Positions 1 to 7,431 are shown, counted from the stretch's first letter. The stretch: 15,805 bases of DNA from Caldifarciminota bacterium UBA6260 (GCA_002441125.1 DJVI01000001.1:1-15805), one strand, 5' to 3'. The notes: generated by a model from the sequence alone, not told the origin. Numbers and translations: made by a program.

Positions 1-1
1 T

Positions 2-25
2 GTTGTAACTGAAATATTAGAATAA
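2..25 (+). CDS. tuf: Elongation factor Tu, C-terminal tail (partial)
   Basis: The first codons of the window read VVTEILE followed by TAA at 23-25, directly upstream of the S10 gene. This matches the usual bacterial EF-Tu ending (VGAGVVTEI-E type). EF-Tu is the GTPase that delivers aminoacyl-tRNA to the ribosome, and tuf commonly precedes rpsJ where the str and S10 operons are joined. Only eight codons are visible, so the call rests on this short tail plus position. The stop overlaps the S10 ribosome binding site (AAGGTGG, 24-30), leaving a 9-nt gap to the next start. Confidence 0.75.
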   Translation, partial: VVTEILE

Positions 26-34
26 GGTGGAATA

Positions 35-358
35 ATGGTTGCAAAAAAAATCGATTACAAAATAAAATTGAAATCATACGATCATCAACTACTTGATCAG
101 GCAGCTAAGGACATTGTAAAAACTGCTAAAAAAACAAACGCTGAGATAGTTGGTCCAATTCCATTACCAACAAAAAGAAGCGTATACACTGTTAACAGAG
201 CAAGTAATGTTGATAAAAAATCAAGAGAGCAGTTTGAAATCAGAGTTCATAAAAGAGCAATATTCGTTTCAAAATCAACACCACAAACTATGGAAGCATT
301 AACAAGACTTGATATACCTGCTGGAGTTGATATTGAAATAGTCACATTTGAAAATTAG
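35..358 (+). CDS. rpsJ: 30S ribosomal protein S10
   Basis: This is S10, a 30S head protein that is also NusE, a partner of NusB and NusG in transcription antitermination. The 107-residue product has the family hallmarks: a YDHQLLDQAA stretch near the start, GPIPLPTKR in the middle, the REQFEIRVHKR segment and the closing LDIPAGVDIEI. Length is close to the usual 102-105, with a short N-terminal extension (MVAKK). The ATG at 35 is preceded by AAGGTGG at 24-30. It is the first gene of the S10 block, and L3 starts 13 nt after its stop. Confidence 0.98.
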   Translation: MVAKKIDYKIKLKSYDHQLLDQAAKDIVKTAKKTNAEIVGPIPLPTKRSVYTVNRASNVDKKSREQFEIRVHKRAIFVSKSTPQTMEALTRLDIPAGVDIEIVTFEN

Positions 359-371
359 AAGAGAGGATAAG

Positions 372-998
372 ATGAAAGGTTTGCTTGGAAAAAAATTGGG
401 AATGACTCAGATTTATGATGATGCAGGTAATGTTGTTCCTGTAACACTGATATTTGTAGAACCGAATACAGTTTTAGAAAAGAAAACTGAAGATAAATTT
501 GGTTACAACGCATTGAAACTTGGTATAGATGAGAAAAAAGAGAGTAGAACAAATAAACCTGATTTAGGTCAATTCAAAAAAATAGGTATTAATCCTCTAA
601 GGATAGTTAAAGAGATAAGGTTTGAAAAGGATATTATGGATAAAGTAAATGTTGGTGAAAAACTTGATCTTTCAATACTTGATCCATCAAAATATATAAA
701 TGTTACAGGAAAAAGTAAAGGAAGAGGGTTCGCTGGATGGATGAAAAGGCATGGTTTTAAAGGTTCACCTGATTCACATGGTGCACATGAAGTTCACAGA
801 CATCCGGGTTCAATCGGGTCCAACACATTCCCCGGTAGAGTTTATAAAGGTAAAAGAATGGCTGGACATTTCGGTGATGAGAATGTAACGGTTATGAATT
901 TGAGAATCGTTAAAATAGATAAGGAAAAGAATATATTGGCTGTAAAAGGTGCCATACCTGGTCATATGAATTCACTCGTTATAATAAAGCAGGCATAA
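372..998 (+). CDS. rplC: 50S ribosomal protein L3
   Basis: L3 is an early-assembling 23S rRNA binder whose long loop reaches toward the peptidyl transferase centre. The N-terminus MKGLLGKKLGMTQIYDD is diagnostic. The central loop (about residues 115-165) contains KSKGRGFAGWMKRHGFKG, then HPGSIGSNTFPGRVYKGKR and MAGHFGDENVTV. I chose the ATG at 372, giving 208 aa, because GAGAGG at 361-366 lies just upstream and family members begin at this M. An in-frame ATG at 348 lies inside rpsJ and would add eight unrelated residues. The position of the methylated Gln of E. coli L3 (GQNQ) is not Gln here, which is common outside Proteobacteria. Confidence 0.97.
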   Translation: MKGLLGKKLGMTQIYDDAGNVVPVTLIFVEPNTVLEKKTEDKFGYNALKLGIDEKKESRTNKPDLGQFKKIGINPLRIVKEIRFEKDIMDKVNVGEKLDLSILDPSKYINVTGKSKGRGFAGWMKRHGFKGSPDSHGAHEVHRHPGSIGSNTFPGRVYKGKRMAGHFGDENVTVMNLRIVKIDKEKNILAVKGAIPGHMNSLVIIKQA

Positions 999-1007
999 GG
1001 AGATAAG

Positions 1008-1637
1008 ATGCAAGTAGTAGTTTATTCATTGAAAGGTGAAGAGAAAGGGAAAATAGAACTTCCAGAAAATATTTTTAATGTTGAAATCAATGAGCATGCT
1101 TTGTATGAAGCTATAAAAGAGTTTTTGAACAATCAGAGACAGGGAACTGTGAAAACAAAAACAAGGGGTGATGTTTCTGGTGGAGGTAAAAAGCCTTGGA
1201 GACAAAAGGGAACTGGAAGAGCGAGAGCTGGAAGTATCAGATCACCTCTATGGGTTGGTGGTGGAACAACTTTTGGACCACAGCCAAAAGATTGGTACTA
1301 TAAGACGAACAAAAAGGTTAAAAGGTTAGCTTTGAAATCAGCACTTACTTTGAAAGCGAAAGAGAACAGAATATTCATTATTGAAAATGTTGATCTTGAA
1401 CAACCCAAAACGAAAACTTTTTCTGATCTCACAAAAAAATTGAATATAGAAAAAACAGATAAAAAACTTTTTGTTAATGAAAAATACAACAAAAATCTCT
1501 ACTATTCAGTAAGGAATATGGATGGAACATTTGTTATAATGTCGCATGAGATAAATCCATATTTTGTTATGAACTCCGATTACCTTATTATTACTGAGAG
1601 TGGGTTAAAAAAATTAGAAGAGGTGTTTTCATTATGA
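1008..1637 (+). CDS. rplD: 50S ribosomal protein L4
   Basis: L4 binds 23S rRNA domain I, and its extended loop lines the nascent peptide exit tunnel. In some bacteria it also represses its own operon. The 209-residue product has the conserved tunnel loop at about residues 45-95 (TRGDVSGGGKKPWRQKGTGR, then ARAGSIRSPLWVGGG and FGP), followed by the globular part ending in DYLIITESGLKKLEEVF. The ATG follows TAAGGAGA, which overlaps the L3 stop. Its TGA overlaps the L23 ATG in an ATGA arrangement at 1634-1637, suggesting translational coupling. No L4-responsive leader can be judged, because the operon start lies outside the window. Confidence 0.97.
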   Translation: MQVVVYSLKGEEKGKIELPENIFNVEINEHALYEAIKEFLNNQRQGTVKTKTRGDVSGGGKKPWRQKGTGRARAGSIRSPLWVGGGTTFGPQPKDWYYKTNKKVKRLALKSALTLKAKENRIFIIENVDLEQPKTKTFSDLTKKLNIEKTDKKLFVNEKYNKNLYYSVRNMDGTFVIMSHEINPYFVMNSDYLIITESGLKKLEEVFSL

Positions 1638-1924
1638 AAGATCCAAGAAAAATAATCATTTCACCACTTATCACTGAAAAAGCAGTATTCGTTGAAGGTA
1701 AGAAGAGAACATATGTTTTTGAAGTTGATAAGAAGGCAAACAAAAAAGAGATAAAAAGTGCAGTAGAAAAACTTTTCAATGTTAAAGTTGAAAATGTCAA
1801 CACTCTTTTGGAGAAAGGGAAAATTAAAAGGACAAGAATGGTTTTAGGAAAACAGAGAGATATTAAGAAAGCTTATGTGACTTTAAAAGATAATCAAAGA
1901 ATAGAAATATTTGAAGGAGCTTGA
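1634..1924 (+). CDS. rplW: 50S ribosomal protein L23
   Basis: L23 sits at the polypeptide tunnel exit and is the main docking site for trigger factor and SRP. At 96 aa it has the usual bacterial size. Conserved features are IISPLITEKA near the N-terminus, the YVFEVDKKANKKEIKSAVEK segment and LFNVKVENVNT, followed by the basic loop GKIKRTR and the closing KKAYVTLKDNQRIEIFEG. The start overlaps the L4 stop by four bases. L2 follows five bases downstream. Confidence 0.97.
   Translation: MKDPRKIIISPLITEKAVFVEGKKRTYVFEVDKKANKKEIKSAVEKLFNVKVENVNTLLEKGKIKRTRMVLGKQRDIKKAYVTLKDNQRIEIFEGA
1914..1919 (+). promoter_or_regulatory. Ribosome binding site that fixes the L2 start
   Basis: AAGGAG within the last codons of rplW lies 10 nt before the ATG at 1930 but only 1 nt before an in-frame TTG at 1921. 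The spacing selects ATG 1930 as the L2 start. Confidence 0.7.
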
Positions 1925-1929
1925 TAATT

Positions 1930-2757
1930 ATGGGACTCAAAATTTACAAACCGATCACGCCGGGCTTCAGGTTCAAAAAGAATCTCTCCTATGAAGAGAT
2001 TACAAAAAAAGAACCTGAAAAATCTTTAACCGTTCATCTTAAAAAGACAGGCGGAAGAAACAATCTCGGAAGAGTTACTAACAAGTTTATAGGTGGAGGT
2101 TCTAAGAAAAAATATAGGATTATAGATTTTAAAAGGGATAAATTCGATATACCTGGAAAAGTTATATCAATAGAATATGATCCAAACAGAACCTCATTCA
2201 TAGCTCTTGTTGTTTATCCTGATGGAGAAAAAAGATATATTATTGCTCCTGAAGGACTGAAGGTTGGTGATGAGATAATCTCAGGACTTAACGTACCAGC
2301 AAAACTTGGTAATTCACTTCCTTTAAAAAACATACCTGTTGGACTTGATATACATAATATAGAACTTAACAGAGGAAAAGGTGGACAGATAGTTCGTTCA
2401 GCTGGTTCAGCTGCCCAGATACTTGCAAAAGAGGGTGACTGGTGTCATGTCAAACTCCCATCTGGAGAAGTCAGACTAATAAGAGGTGATAATTTTGCAA
2501 CAGTGGGAAAGGTAGGTAATTCAGAATGGTCATCAGTTGTTATAGGAAAAGCTGGTACATCAAGACATAGAGGAATAAGGCCAAGAGTAAGGGCTGTTGC
2601 GAAAAACCCAGTTGATCATCCAATGGGTGGAGGAGAAGGTAGAACAAGTGGAGGAAGACATCCTTGTAGTGAAAATGGACTTCCAGCGAAAGGTTATAAA
2701 ACAAGAAAGAAAAAGAAATATTCTGATAAATATATTATAGCAAGAAGAAAAAAATAG
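1930..2757 (+). CDS. rplB: 50S ribosomal protein L2
   Basis: L2 is a core 50S protein needed for subunit association and peptidyl transferase activity. From ATG 1930 it is 275 aa, the normal length, starting MGLKIYKPITPG. The RNA-binding (OB) part includes KYRIIDFKRDKFDIPGKV and SIEYDPNR. The SH3-like part includes KGGQIVRSAGSAAQILAKEG. The C-terminal signature NPVDHPMGGGEGRTSGGRHP spans about residues 227-246 and contains the key His at residue 230 (E. coli His229 equivalent). One oddity: the stretch usually reading RH-x-GGGHK reads KFIGGGSK here (residues 52-59), losing two normally conserved His. S19 follows 10 nt downstream. Confidence 0.98.
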   Translation: MGLKIYKPITPGFRFKKNLSYEEITKKEPEKSLTVHLKKTGGRNNLGRVTNKFIGGGSKKKYRIIDFKRDKFDIPGKVISIEYDPNRTSFIALVVYPDGEKRYIIAPEGLKVGDEIISGLNVPAKLGNSLPLKNIPVGLDIHNIELNRGKGGQIVRSAGSAAQILAKEGDWCHVKLPSGEVRLIRGDNFATVGKVGNSEWSSVVIGKAGTSRHRGIRPRVRAVAKNPVDHPMGGGEGRTSGGRHPCSENGLPAKGYKTRKKKKYSDKYIIARRKK

Positions 2758-2767
2758 GAGGATAACC

Positions 2768-3055
2768 TTGACACGTTCATTAAAAAAAGGTCCTTATATT
2801 GATGAAAGATTAAAAAACAAAATTGCAATGATGAATGAAAAAAATGAGAAAAAAGTTATTAAAACATATAAAAGAGCTTCTATGATCTCTCCTGAATTTG
2901 TAGGGCATACAATAGCGATACACAATGGGAAAAAATTTATTCCAGTTTTTATAACTGAGAATATGGTTGGACACCGTCTTGGAGAATTCGCACCTACAAG
3001 AACTTTTAGACAGCATTCGGGAGACAGAAAAGAAGGAAAGGTAACAGCTTCATAA
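2768..3055 (+). CDS. rpsS: 30S ribosomal protein S19
   Basis: S19 is a 30S head protein that contacts S13 and the A-site finger. The 95-residue product begins MTRSLKKGPYIDERL and contains RASMISPEFVGHTIAIHNGK, VFITENMVGHRLGEFAPTR and a TFRQHSGDRK tail, all typical. The start is TTG at 2768, preceded by AGGAGG at 2756-2761. No in-frame ATG exists that would keep the conserved RSLKKGP N-terminus. The stop abuts the L22 ribosome binding site. Confidence 0.97.
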   Translation: MTRSLKKGPYIDERLKNKIAMMNEKNEKKVIKTYKRASMISPEFVGHTIAIHNGKKFIPVFITENMVGHRLGEFAPTRTFRQHSGDRKEGKVTAS

Positions 3056-3065
3056 AGGAGTAAAA

Positions 3066-3407
3066 ATGCAGGCGATAGCTCAAGCAAAATATATCAGGAT
3101 ATCATCAAAAAAAGCAACACTTGCTGCATCACTCGTCAGAGGGATGAATGTTACCCAGGCACTTTACACTTTGCAGTTTACACCTAAAAAGAGTGCAAGG
3201 GTTCTTTACAAACTTATACATTCAGCTGCAGCAAATGCTTTGAGTCAGAAGGGTGCTGAGAATCTGACTGAAGATGATCTTTTCATAAAAGAGATAAGAG
3301 TAAACGGTGGCCCTATGATGAAGAGGAATATGCCAAGAGCAAGAGGAAGGGCATTCCTTATTAGAAAAAGAACAAGTCATATAACTGTTATAGTAGAAAA
3401 CAAATAA
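3066..3407 (+). CDS. rplV: 50S ribosomal protein L22
   Basis: L22 binds all six 23S domains, and its beta hairpin forms part of the exit tunnel constriction where macrolide resistance changes arise. The 113-residue product matches the family length. The N-terminal part reads AKYIRISSKKATLAASLVRG, the middle LQFTPKKSARVLYKLIHSA. The hairpin region (about residues 80-100) contains VNGGPMMKRNMPRARGRA, and the end reads IRKRTSHITVIVE. The ATG at 3066 follows AAAGGAG. Confidence 0.97.
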   Translation: MQAIAQAKYIRISSKKATLAASLVRGMNVTQALYTLQFTPKKSARVLYKLIHSAAANALSQKGAENLTEDDLFIKEIRVNGGPMMKRNMPRARGRAFLIRKRTSHITVIVENK

Positions 3408-3420
3408 ACGGAGGTTATTT

Positions 3421-4134
3421 TTGGGACAGAAAGTTCATCCTTATGGTTTTAGAGTTGGAATTAACAAGAACTGGCATTCAAGATGGTTCAATTTGAAAGA
3501 TTATCCTCAGCTTTTAAAAGAGGATAACCAGATAAGAAAATATGTTAAATCGAAAGCTGAACAGGAAGCTTTGAAATTGGAGAAAAAAGGTTATACGACA
3601 GGAATATCAAGGATAGTTATTGAGAGAAAATCAAAAAAGGTAAAGATAATAATTTTCACCTCAAAACCCGGACTTATAATTGGAAACAAAGGTGAGGTTG
3701 TAGATACTTTAAAAGAGGAAATAAAAAAATATTTTAATAAAGAAGAGGTTGATATAAATATAAACGAAATTGAAAATTCAGCTTTGGATGCTCAACTTGT
3801 AGCAGAGAATATAGCAAGACAGATTGAAAAAAGGGTCGCTTACAAAAGAGCTATGAAGAAAGCTGTTCAGAACGCTTTGAAAGCTGGTGCTGAAGGTATT
3901 AAAGTTTCATGTGGTGGTAGATTGAATGGAGCTGAAATAGCAAGAACAGAATGGTACAGAGAGGGAAGAGTTCCTCTGCAAACTTTAAGATCAGATATAG
4001 ATTATGGTTATGAGATTTCAAGAACTACGGCAGGTGCTATAGGTGTTAAAGTTTGGCTCTATAGAGGAGAGATACCAACAGATAGAATTCAAAGTGATGA
4101 AGTTAATGTCAAGGTGAAAAAGAAAAATAAATAA
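3421..4134 (+). CDS. rpsC: 30S ribosomal protein S3
   Basis: S3 lies at the mRNA entry channel and contributes to ribosomal helicase activity. The 237-residue product starts at TTG 3421 (MGQKVHPYGFRVGI) after GGAGG at 3411-3415. A type-II KH domain follows, with the GNKG loop at residues 88-91. The C-terminal domain carries GRLNGAEIARTEWYREGRVP (about 166-185), then LQTLRSDIDYG. Between IRKY and SRIVIER there are 21 residues (41-61) where E. coli S3 has 10, an insertion of about 11 residues rich in Lys and Glu. The rest aligns without gaps of note. Confidence 0.97.
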   Translation: MGQKVHPYGFRVGINKNWHSRWFNLKDYPQLLKEDNQIRKYVKSKAEQEALKLEKKGYTTGISRIVIERKSKKVKIIIFTSKPGLIIGNKGEVVDTLKEEIKKYFNKEEVDININEIENSALDAQLVAENIARQIEKRVAYKRAMKKAVQNALKAGAEGIKVSCGGRLNGAEIARTEWYREGRVPLQTLRSDIDYGYEISRTTAGAIGVKVWLYRGEIPTDRIQSDEVNVKVKKKNK

Positions 4135-4146
4135 GGAGAATCTTTT

Positions 4147-4560
4147 ATGTTGATGCCAAAAAGAGTGAAATTCAGAAAACAACAGAGAGGAAGGATGAAA
4201 GGATCCGCAAAAGGAGGATACACTGTTGCTTTTGGCGATTATGGTGTTCAGGCAACAGATTGTGGCTGGGTTACAGCAAGGCAGATAGAAGCCGCAAGAG
4301 TTGCTATTCAGAGAGTTTTACAGAAGGATGGAAAACTTTGGATAAGAATATTCCCCGATAAACCTGTAACAAAAAAACCTGCTGAAACAAGAATGGGAAA
4401 AGGTAAAGGTGCTCCAGAATTCTGGGTTGCGGTAATAAAACCAGGAAAGGTTATGTTTGAGATAGCAGGTATTTCAGAAGATATGGCAAAAAGAGCTACA
4501 GAGTTATGTTCACACAAATTGCCAGTAAGGGTAAGATTCGTTAAGAGAGAAGGAGTTTAA
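4147..4560 (+). CDS. rplP: 50S ribosomal protein L16
   Basis: L16 is a late-assembling 50S protein beside the A-site tRNA. The product is 137 aa, beginning MLMPKRVKFRKQQRGRMKG, with FGDYGVQATDCGWVTARQIE and the conserved RMGKGKGAPEFWVAVIKPGK. The latter holds the Arg that is hydroxylated in E. coli (R81). ATG 4147 is used, with AAGGAG at 4133-4138, and agrees with the usual MLMPKRV start. The stop touches the L29 start region. Confidence 0.97.
   Translation: MLMPKRVKFRKQQRGRMKGSAKGGYTVAFGDYGVQATDCGWVTARQIEAARVAIQRVLQKDGKLWIRIFPDKPVTKKPAETRMGKGKGAPEFWVAVIKPGKVMFEIAGISEDMAKRATELCSHKLPVRVRFVKREGV
4550..4555 (+). promoter_or_regulatory. Ribosome binding site that favours the second L29 ATG
   Basis: AAGGAG in the last codons of rplP is 4 nt before ATG 4560 and 7 nt before ATG 4563. 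The better spacing and the family's usual MK- start favour 4563. The two choices differ by one Met. Confidence 0.5.
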
Positions 4561-4562
4561 TG

Positions 4563-4754
4563 ATGAAGATCAAAGATATTAGAGAGATGAATGTTAAAGA
4601 ACTTGATTCAAAATTGCATGAACTTCAAGAACAACTTTTTCTTTTGAGGATAAAATCCAAAACAACAGAGATAACGAATAACGCACAGTTTAGAAATTTA
4701 AGAAAGGATATCGCTAAAATTCTTACTGTAAAAAGAGAGAGAGAAAATCAATAG
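4563..4754 (+). CDS. rpmC: 50S ribosomal protein L29
   Basis: L29 is a small two-helix protein at the tunnel exit next to L23. The product is 63 aa from ATG 4563 (64 if the adjacent ATG at 4560, overlapping the L16 stop, is used). It reads MKIKDIREMNVKELDSKLHE, with ELQEQLFLLRIKSKT and an FRNLRKDIAKILTVKRERE end, the classic antiparallel coiled coil of the family. It lies in its normal place between L16 and S17. Confidence 0.95.
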   Translation: MKIKDIREMNVKELDSKLHELQEQLFLLRIKSKTTEITNNAQFRNLRKDIAKILTVKRERENQ

Positions 4755-4762
4755 GAGTTAAA

Positions 4763-5026
4763 ATGGAAAACACTAAAAGAAAAATTTACATAGGAGAGGT
4801 TGTTTCCAACAGGATGGATAAATCTATAGTTGTTCTTGTAAACAGAAAAAAAATGCATCCTTTATATAAAAAATTTGTTAACAGAAAATATAAACTTATG
4901 GCTCATGATGAAAAGAATGAGGCTCAGATCGGAGATATAGTTAAGGTTCAAGAAACAAGGCCTTTGTCAAAAAGAAAAAGATTCCGTTTGATAGAGATTG
5001 TAAAAAAGGCCCAAACAATTGATTAA
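4763..5026 (+). CDS. rpsQ: 30S ribosomal protein S17
   Basis: S17 is a primary 16S rRNA binder with an OB fold. The 87-residue product contains GEVVSNRMDKSIVVLVNRKK, MHPLYKKFVNRKYKLMAHDE, and IGDIVKVQETRPLSKRKRFR followed by LIEIV, matching the family throughout. ATG 4763 is preceded by AGGAG at 4753-4757, which overlaps the L29 TAG. The operon's order continues directly into L14 after 13 nt. Confidence 0.97.
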   Translation: MENTKRKIYIGEVVSNRMDKSIVVLVNRKKMHPLYKKFVNRKYKLMAHDEKNEAQIGDIVKVQETRPLSKRKRFRLIEIVKKAQTID

Positions 5027-5039
5027 AAAGTGAGGAACA

Positions 5040-5408
5040 ATGATACAGGAATATTCTCGCCTTAATATCGCTGATAACACTGGAGTTAAAAGAGTAAAGT
5101 GTATAAAAGTGTTAGGTGGAACAAGAAAAAAATATGGCTTTTTGGGCGATGTAATTATTGCATCAGTTGTTGATGCTATACCAGAATCACAGATAAAAAA
5201 AGGTGATAAGGTTAGAGCGGTTATAGTTAGAGTTCATAAAGAGCACAGAAGAAAAGATGGTTCATACATAAGATTCGATGATAACGCTTGTGTTATTATA
5301 GACAACGCTGGTGAACCAAAAGGGACAAGAATTTTTGGCCCAGTTGCAAGAGAGTTGAGAGAGAAAAAGTTTATGAAAATCGTCTCACTCGCACCGGAGG
5401 TAGTATAA
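5040..5408 (+). CDS. rplN: 50S ribosomal protein L14
   Basis: L14 forms intersubunit bridges and is the binding site of the silencing factor RsfS. The 122-residue product has the exact family length. It starts MIQEYSRLNIADNTGVKRVK and includes CIKVLGG, the VRAVIVRVHKEHRRKDGSYI strand, FDDNACVIID and GTRIFGPVARELREKKFMKI. ATG 5040 follows GTGAGG with a short 3-nt spacer. The TAA at 5406-5408 directly abuts the L24 ATG. This is the first gene of the spc block. Confidence 0.97.
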   Translation: MIQEYSRLNIADNTGVKRVKCIKVLGGTRKKYGFLGDVIIASVVDAIPESQIKKGDKVRAVIVRVHKEHRRKDGSYIRFDDNACVIIDNAGEPKGTRIFGPVARELREKKFMKIVSLAPEVV

Positions 5409-5729
5409 ATGGAAAAGTTCAATATTAGAAAAGATGATTTAGTTATAGTTGTCAAAGGTGAAGATAAAGGTAAAAAAGGAAAAGTATTAAGAATTTTCAG
5501 AGATAAGAGAAAAGCTATAGTTGAAGGTGTAAACATAGTAAAAAAGCATCAAAAAGCAAGAAAACAGGGCGAGAAGAGCGGAATTATAGAAAAAGAAGCA
5601 CCTGTTAATTTATCAAGTCTGATGCTTATTTGCCCTAAATGTAATACCCCAACTAAGGTTGGACATACAAAGAGTGAAAATAAAAGTGTTAGATACTGTA
5701 AAAATTGCAGAGAGATGATAGTGAGGTAA
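5409..5729 (+). CDS. rplX: 50S ribosomal protein L24, zinc-ribbon type
   Basis: L24 is an assembly initiator of the 50S subunit. The 106-residue product has the N-terminal KOW motif (IRKDDLVIVVKGEDKGKKGK, residues 6-25), then VEGVNIVKKHQK and EAPVNLSSLMLICPKC. Cys 75, 78, 97 and 100 form a CxxC...CxxC pair likely to bind zinc; many but not all bacterial L24 proteins keep it. The ATG directly follows the L14 stop, with GGAGG at 5396-5400 inside rplN. Confidence 0.97.
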   Translation: MEKFNIRKDDLVIVVKGEDKGKKGKVLRIFRDKRKAIVEGVNIVKKHQKARKQGEKSGIIEKEAPVNLSSLMLICPKCNTPTKVGHTKSENKSVRYCKNCREMIVR

Positions 5730-5731
5730 AT

Positions 5732-6271
5732 ATGTCCGAATTAAAAAAACTTTATGACAGCAAGATAAAAAAAGAGTTGATGAAAGAGTTGAAATTGAAA
5801 AACATAAATGAAGTTCCAAAAATCGAAAAAATAGTTATATCTATGGGACTTGGTAAAGCTATAGCTGATAAAGCTATGCTTGATGAAGCTATTAAGGATC
5901 TTTCAGCTATATGTGGACAAAAACCACAGGTGACTACAGCAAGGAAATCCATTTCAAACTTTAAGTTGAGAAAAGGTGCAAAAGTTGGACTTAAAGTCAC
6001 ATTAAGAAGGGATAGAATGTATGAGTTTATGGAAAGATTTTTTAATGTGGCTATTCCAAGAATTAGAGATTTCAGAGGAATTTCAGATGATTCTTTTGAT
6101 GGAAGAGGTAATTTCAACTTGGGTATAACCGATCATGTAATATTTCCTGAAATTGAATACGATAAGATAAAATATTCGTTCGGAATGAATATCACTTTTG
6201 TGATTAAGTCAAAGAATGATCAACATTCTTACGCTTTGTTAAAAAAACTTGGAATGCCTTTTAAAAAGTGA
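5732..6271 (+). CDS. rplE: 50S ribosomal protein L5
   Basis: L5 binds 5S rRNA and contacts P-site tRNA and S13 in the central protuberance. From ATG 5732 the product is 179 aa, the family length, starting MSELKKLYDSKIKKELMKE. Signature segments are IEKIVISMGLGKA, ICGQKPQVTTARKSISNFKL, KVGLKVTLRRDRMYEFMERF, RIRDFRGI and NFNLGITDHVIFPEIEYDK. GTGAGG at 5721-5726 sets the start. A further in-frame ATG at 5705 lies inside rplX and adds unrelated residues. Confidence 0.97.
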   Translation: MSELKKLYDSKIKKELMKELKLKNINEVPKIEKIVISMGLGKAIADKAMLDEAIKDLSAICGQKPQVTTARKSISNFKLRKGAKVGLKVTLRRDRMYEFMERFFNVAIPRIRDFRGISDDSFDGRGNFNLGITDHVIFPEIEYDKIKYSFGMNITFVIKSKNDQHSYALLKKLGMPFKK

Positions 6272-6281
6272 TGGAGGAAGA

Positions 6282-6467
6282 ATGGCAAAAAAAAGTTTAA
6301 TTATCAAAAATGAAAGAAATAGAAAATACAAAATAAGAAAAAGAAATAGATGTCAGGTCTGCGGAAGATCAAGAGGTTATTACAGAGATTTTGGTTTATG
6401 CAGGATATGTTTAAGAGAGATGGCACACAAGGGTTTACTTCCCGGAGTTAAAAAGTCAAGCTGGTAA
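6282..6467 (+). CDS. rpsZ: 30S ribosomal protein S14, type Z (zinc)
   Basis: This is the short zinc-binding form of S14 (61 aa), a 30S head protein. Cys 24, 27, 40 and 43 give CQVC...CRIC, and the protein ends LREMAHKGLLPGVKKSSW, the typical type-Z C-terminus. The start at ATG 6282 has TGGAGG at 6272-6277. An upstream in-frame ATG at 6249 lies within rplE. No long zinc-free S14 paralogue occurs here. Some annotations name type-Z genes rpsN. Confidence 0.97.
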   Translation: MAKKSLIIKNERNRKYKIRKRNRCQVCGRSRGYYRDFGLCRICLREMAHKGLLPGVKKSSW

Positions 6468-6478
6468 GGAGGATTTAG

Positions 6479-6883
6479 ATGACGATTACCGATCCAATTG
6501 CTGATATGCTTACAATAATTAGGAACGCACAGAGAGCGAAATTAGAGAGAATTGTTGTTAACAGTTCAAAAATCAAGAAAGCCATTCTTGAAATTGTAAA
6601 GAGAGAAGGTTATATAAAAGATTTTAAGGAGTTTGAAAAAACTGGTGGGAAAAGAAAATTTTTGGAAATAATTTTAAAGTATGACAGGAATGGATTACCT
6701 GTTATACATTCTGTTGAAAAGATTTCAAAACCTGGGATAAGAATCTATAGATCCTATAAGGAATTGAAACCTGTTATGGGTGGAATGGGAGTTTCAATAA
6801 TATCAACAAATAAGGGACTCATAACAGATAAGGAAGCAAGAAGAAACAAAGTTGGTGGTGAAGTTATTTGCAGGATCTGGTAA
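6479..6883 (+). CDS. rpsH: 30S ribosomal protein S8
   Basis: S8 is a primary binder of the 16S central domain and, in E. coli, the translational repressor of the spc operon. The 134-residue product starts MTITDPIADMLTIIRNAQRA and has SSKIKKAILEIVKREGYIKD, ISKPGIRIYRSYKEL, MGGMGVSIISTNKGLITD and the C-terminal VGGEVICRIW, all typical. ATG 6479 follows AAGGAGG at 6466-6472. I did not see a convincing copy of its 16S target around the L5 start, so no autoregulation is claimed. Confidence 0.97.
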   Translation: MTITDPIADMLTIIRNAQRAKLERIVVNSSKIKKAILEIVKREGYIKDFKEFEKTGGKRKFLEIILKYDRNGLPVIHSVEKISKPGIRIYRSYKELKPVMGGMGVSIISTNKGLITDKEARRNKVGGEVICRIW

Positions 6884-6894
6884 CAGGAGGAAAA

Positions 6895-7431
6895 ATGTCA
6901 AGATTAGGAAAGTTACATATAAATATACCTCAGGGTGTAAATGTTAGTGTAAAAGATAATGTTGTAACAGTTAAAGGTAAAATGGGAAGTTTACAAAAGG
7001 ATATTTTACCTGGGTTAACGGTAAAGGTTGAAAATAATGAGGTTATAGTTGAAGATGTTGAAAAATCAAAAATATCAAATATGTACCAGGGAACAATGAG
7101 GGCACTTATAAACAACATGGTTATTGGTGTTACCAATGGCTTTTCTAAGGAGTTGATACTTGAAGCGAGAGAATACAAAGCTCAACTTGAAGGAAAAAAT
7201 TTGAAATTATCTTTAGGTTTTTCACATCCTGTTATCATACAGGCTGTTGAAGGTATAAAGTTTGAAGTCCCGGAGGAGAAGAGGGTTATAGTTTCAGGAA
7301 TAGATAAACAGGTTGTTGGACTTATAGCTGATAAAATTAAAAAGTTAAGAAAATGGGAACCATACATAAGTAAAGGTATAAAATACAAAGGTGAAAAAGT
7401 CAGAAAGAAAGAGAGAAAGACTGGAGTATAA
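6895..7431 (+). CDS. rplF: 50S ribosomal protein L6
   Basis: L6 has two similar domains and sits near the sarcin-ricin loop and factor-binding site. The product is 178 aa from ATG 6895 (MSRLGKLHINIPQGVNVSVK), preceded by AGGAGG at 6885-6890. Conserved pieces include VKGKMGSLQKDILPGL, MYQGTMRALINNMVIGVTNG, LSLGFSHPVI, VSGIDKQVVGLIADKIKKLR and the near-terminal EPYISKGIKYKGEKVRKK. An upstream in-frame ATG at 6868 lies inside rpsH and is not supported. Confidence 0.97.
   Translation: MSRLGKLHINIPQGVNVSVKDNVVTVKGKMGSLQKDILPGLTVKVENNEVIVEDVEKSKISNMYQGTMRALINNMVIGVTNGFSKELILEAREYKAQLEGKNLKLSLGFSHPVIIQAVEGIKFEVPEEKRVIVSGIDKQVVGLIADKIKKLRKWEPYISKGIKYKGEKVRKKERKTGV

Noticed and set aside
348..371. 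Upstream in-frame ATG for L3 (and similar ones for L5, S14, L6, L15)
   Set aside because: Each extension lies inside the preceding gene, adds residues not seen in the family and ignores a well-placed ribosome binding site before the internal ATG.
2768..2801. TTGACA at the S19 start as a possible -35 box
   Set aside because: It is simply the TTG ACA start codons. The nearest TATATT is about 22 bp away, too far for a normal promoter.
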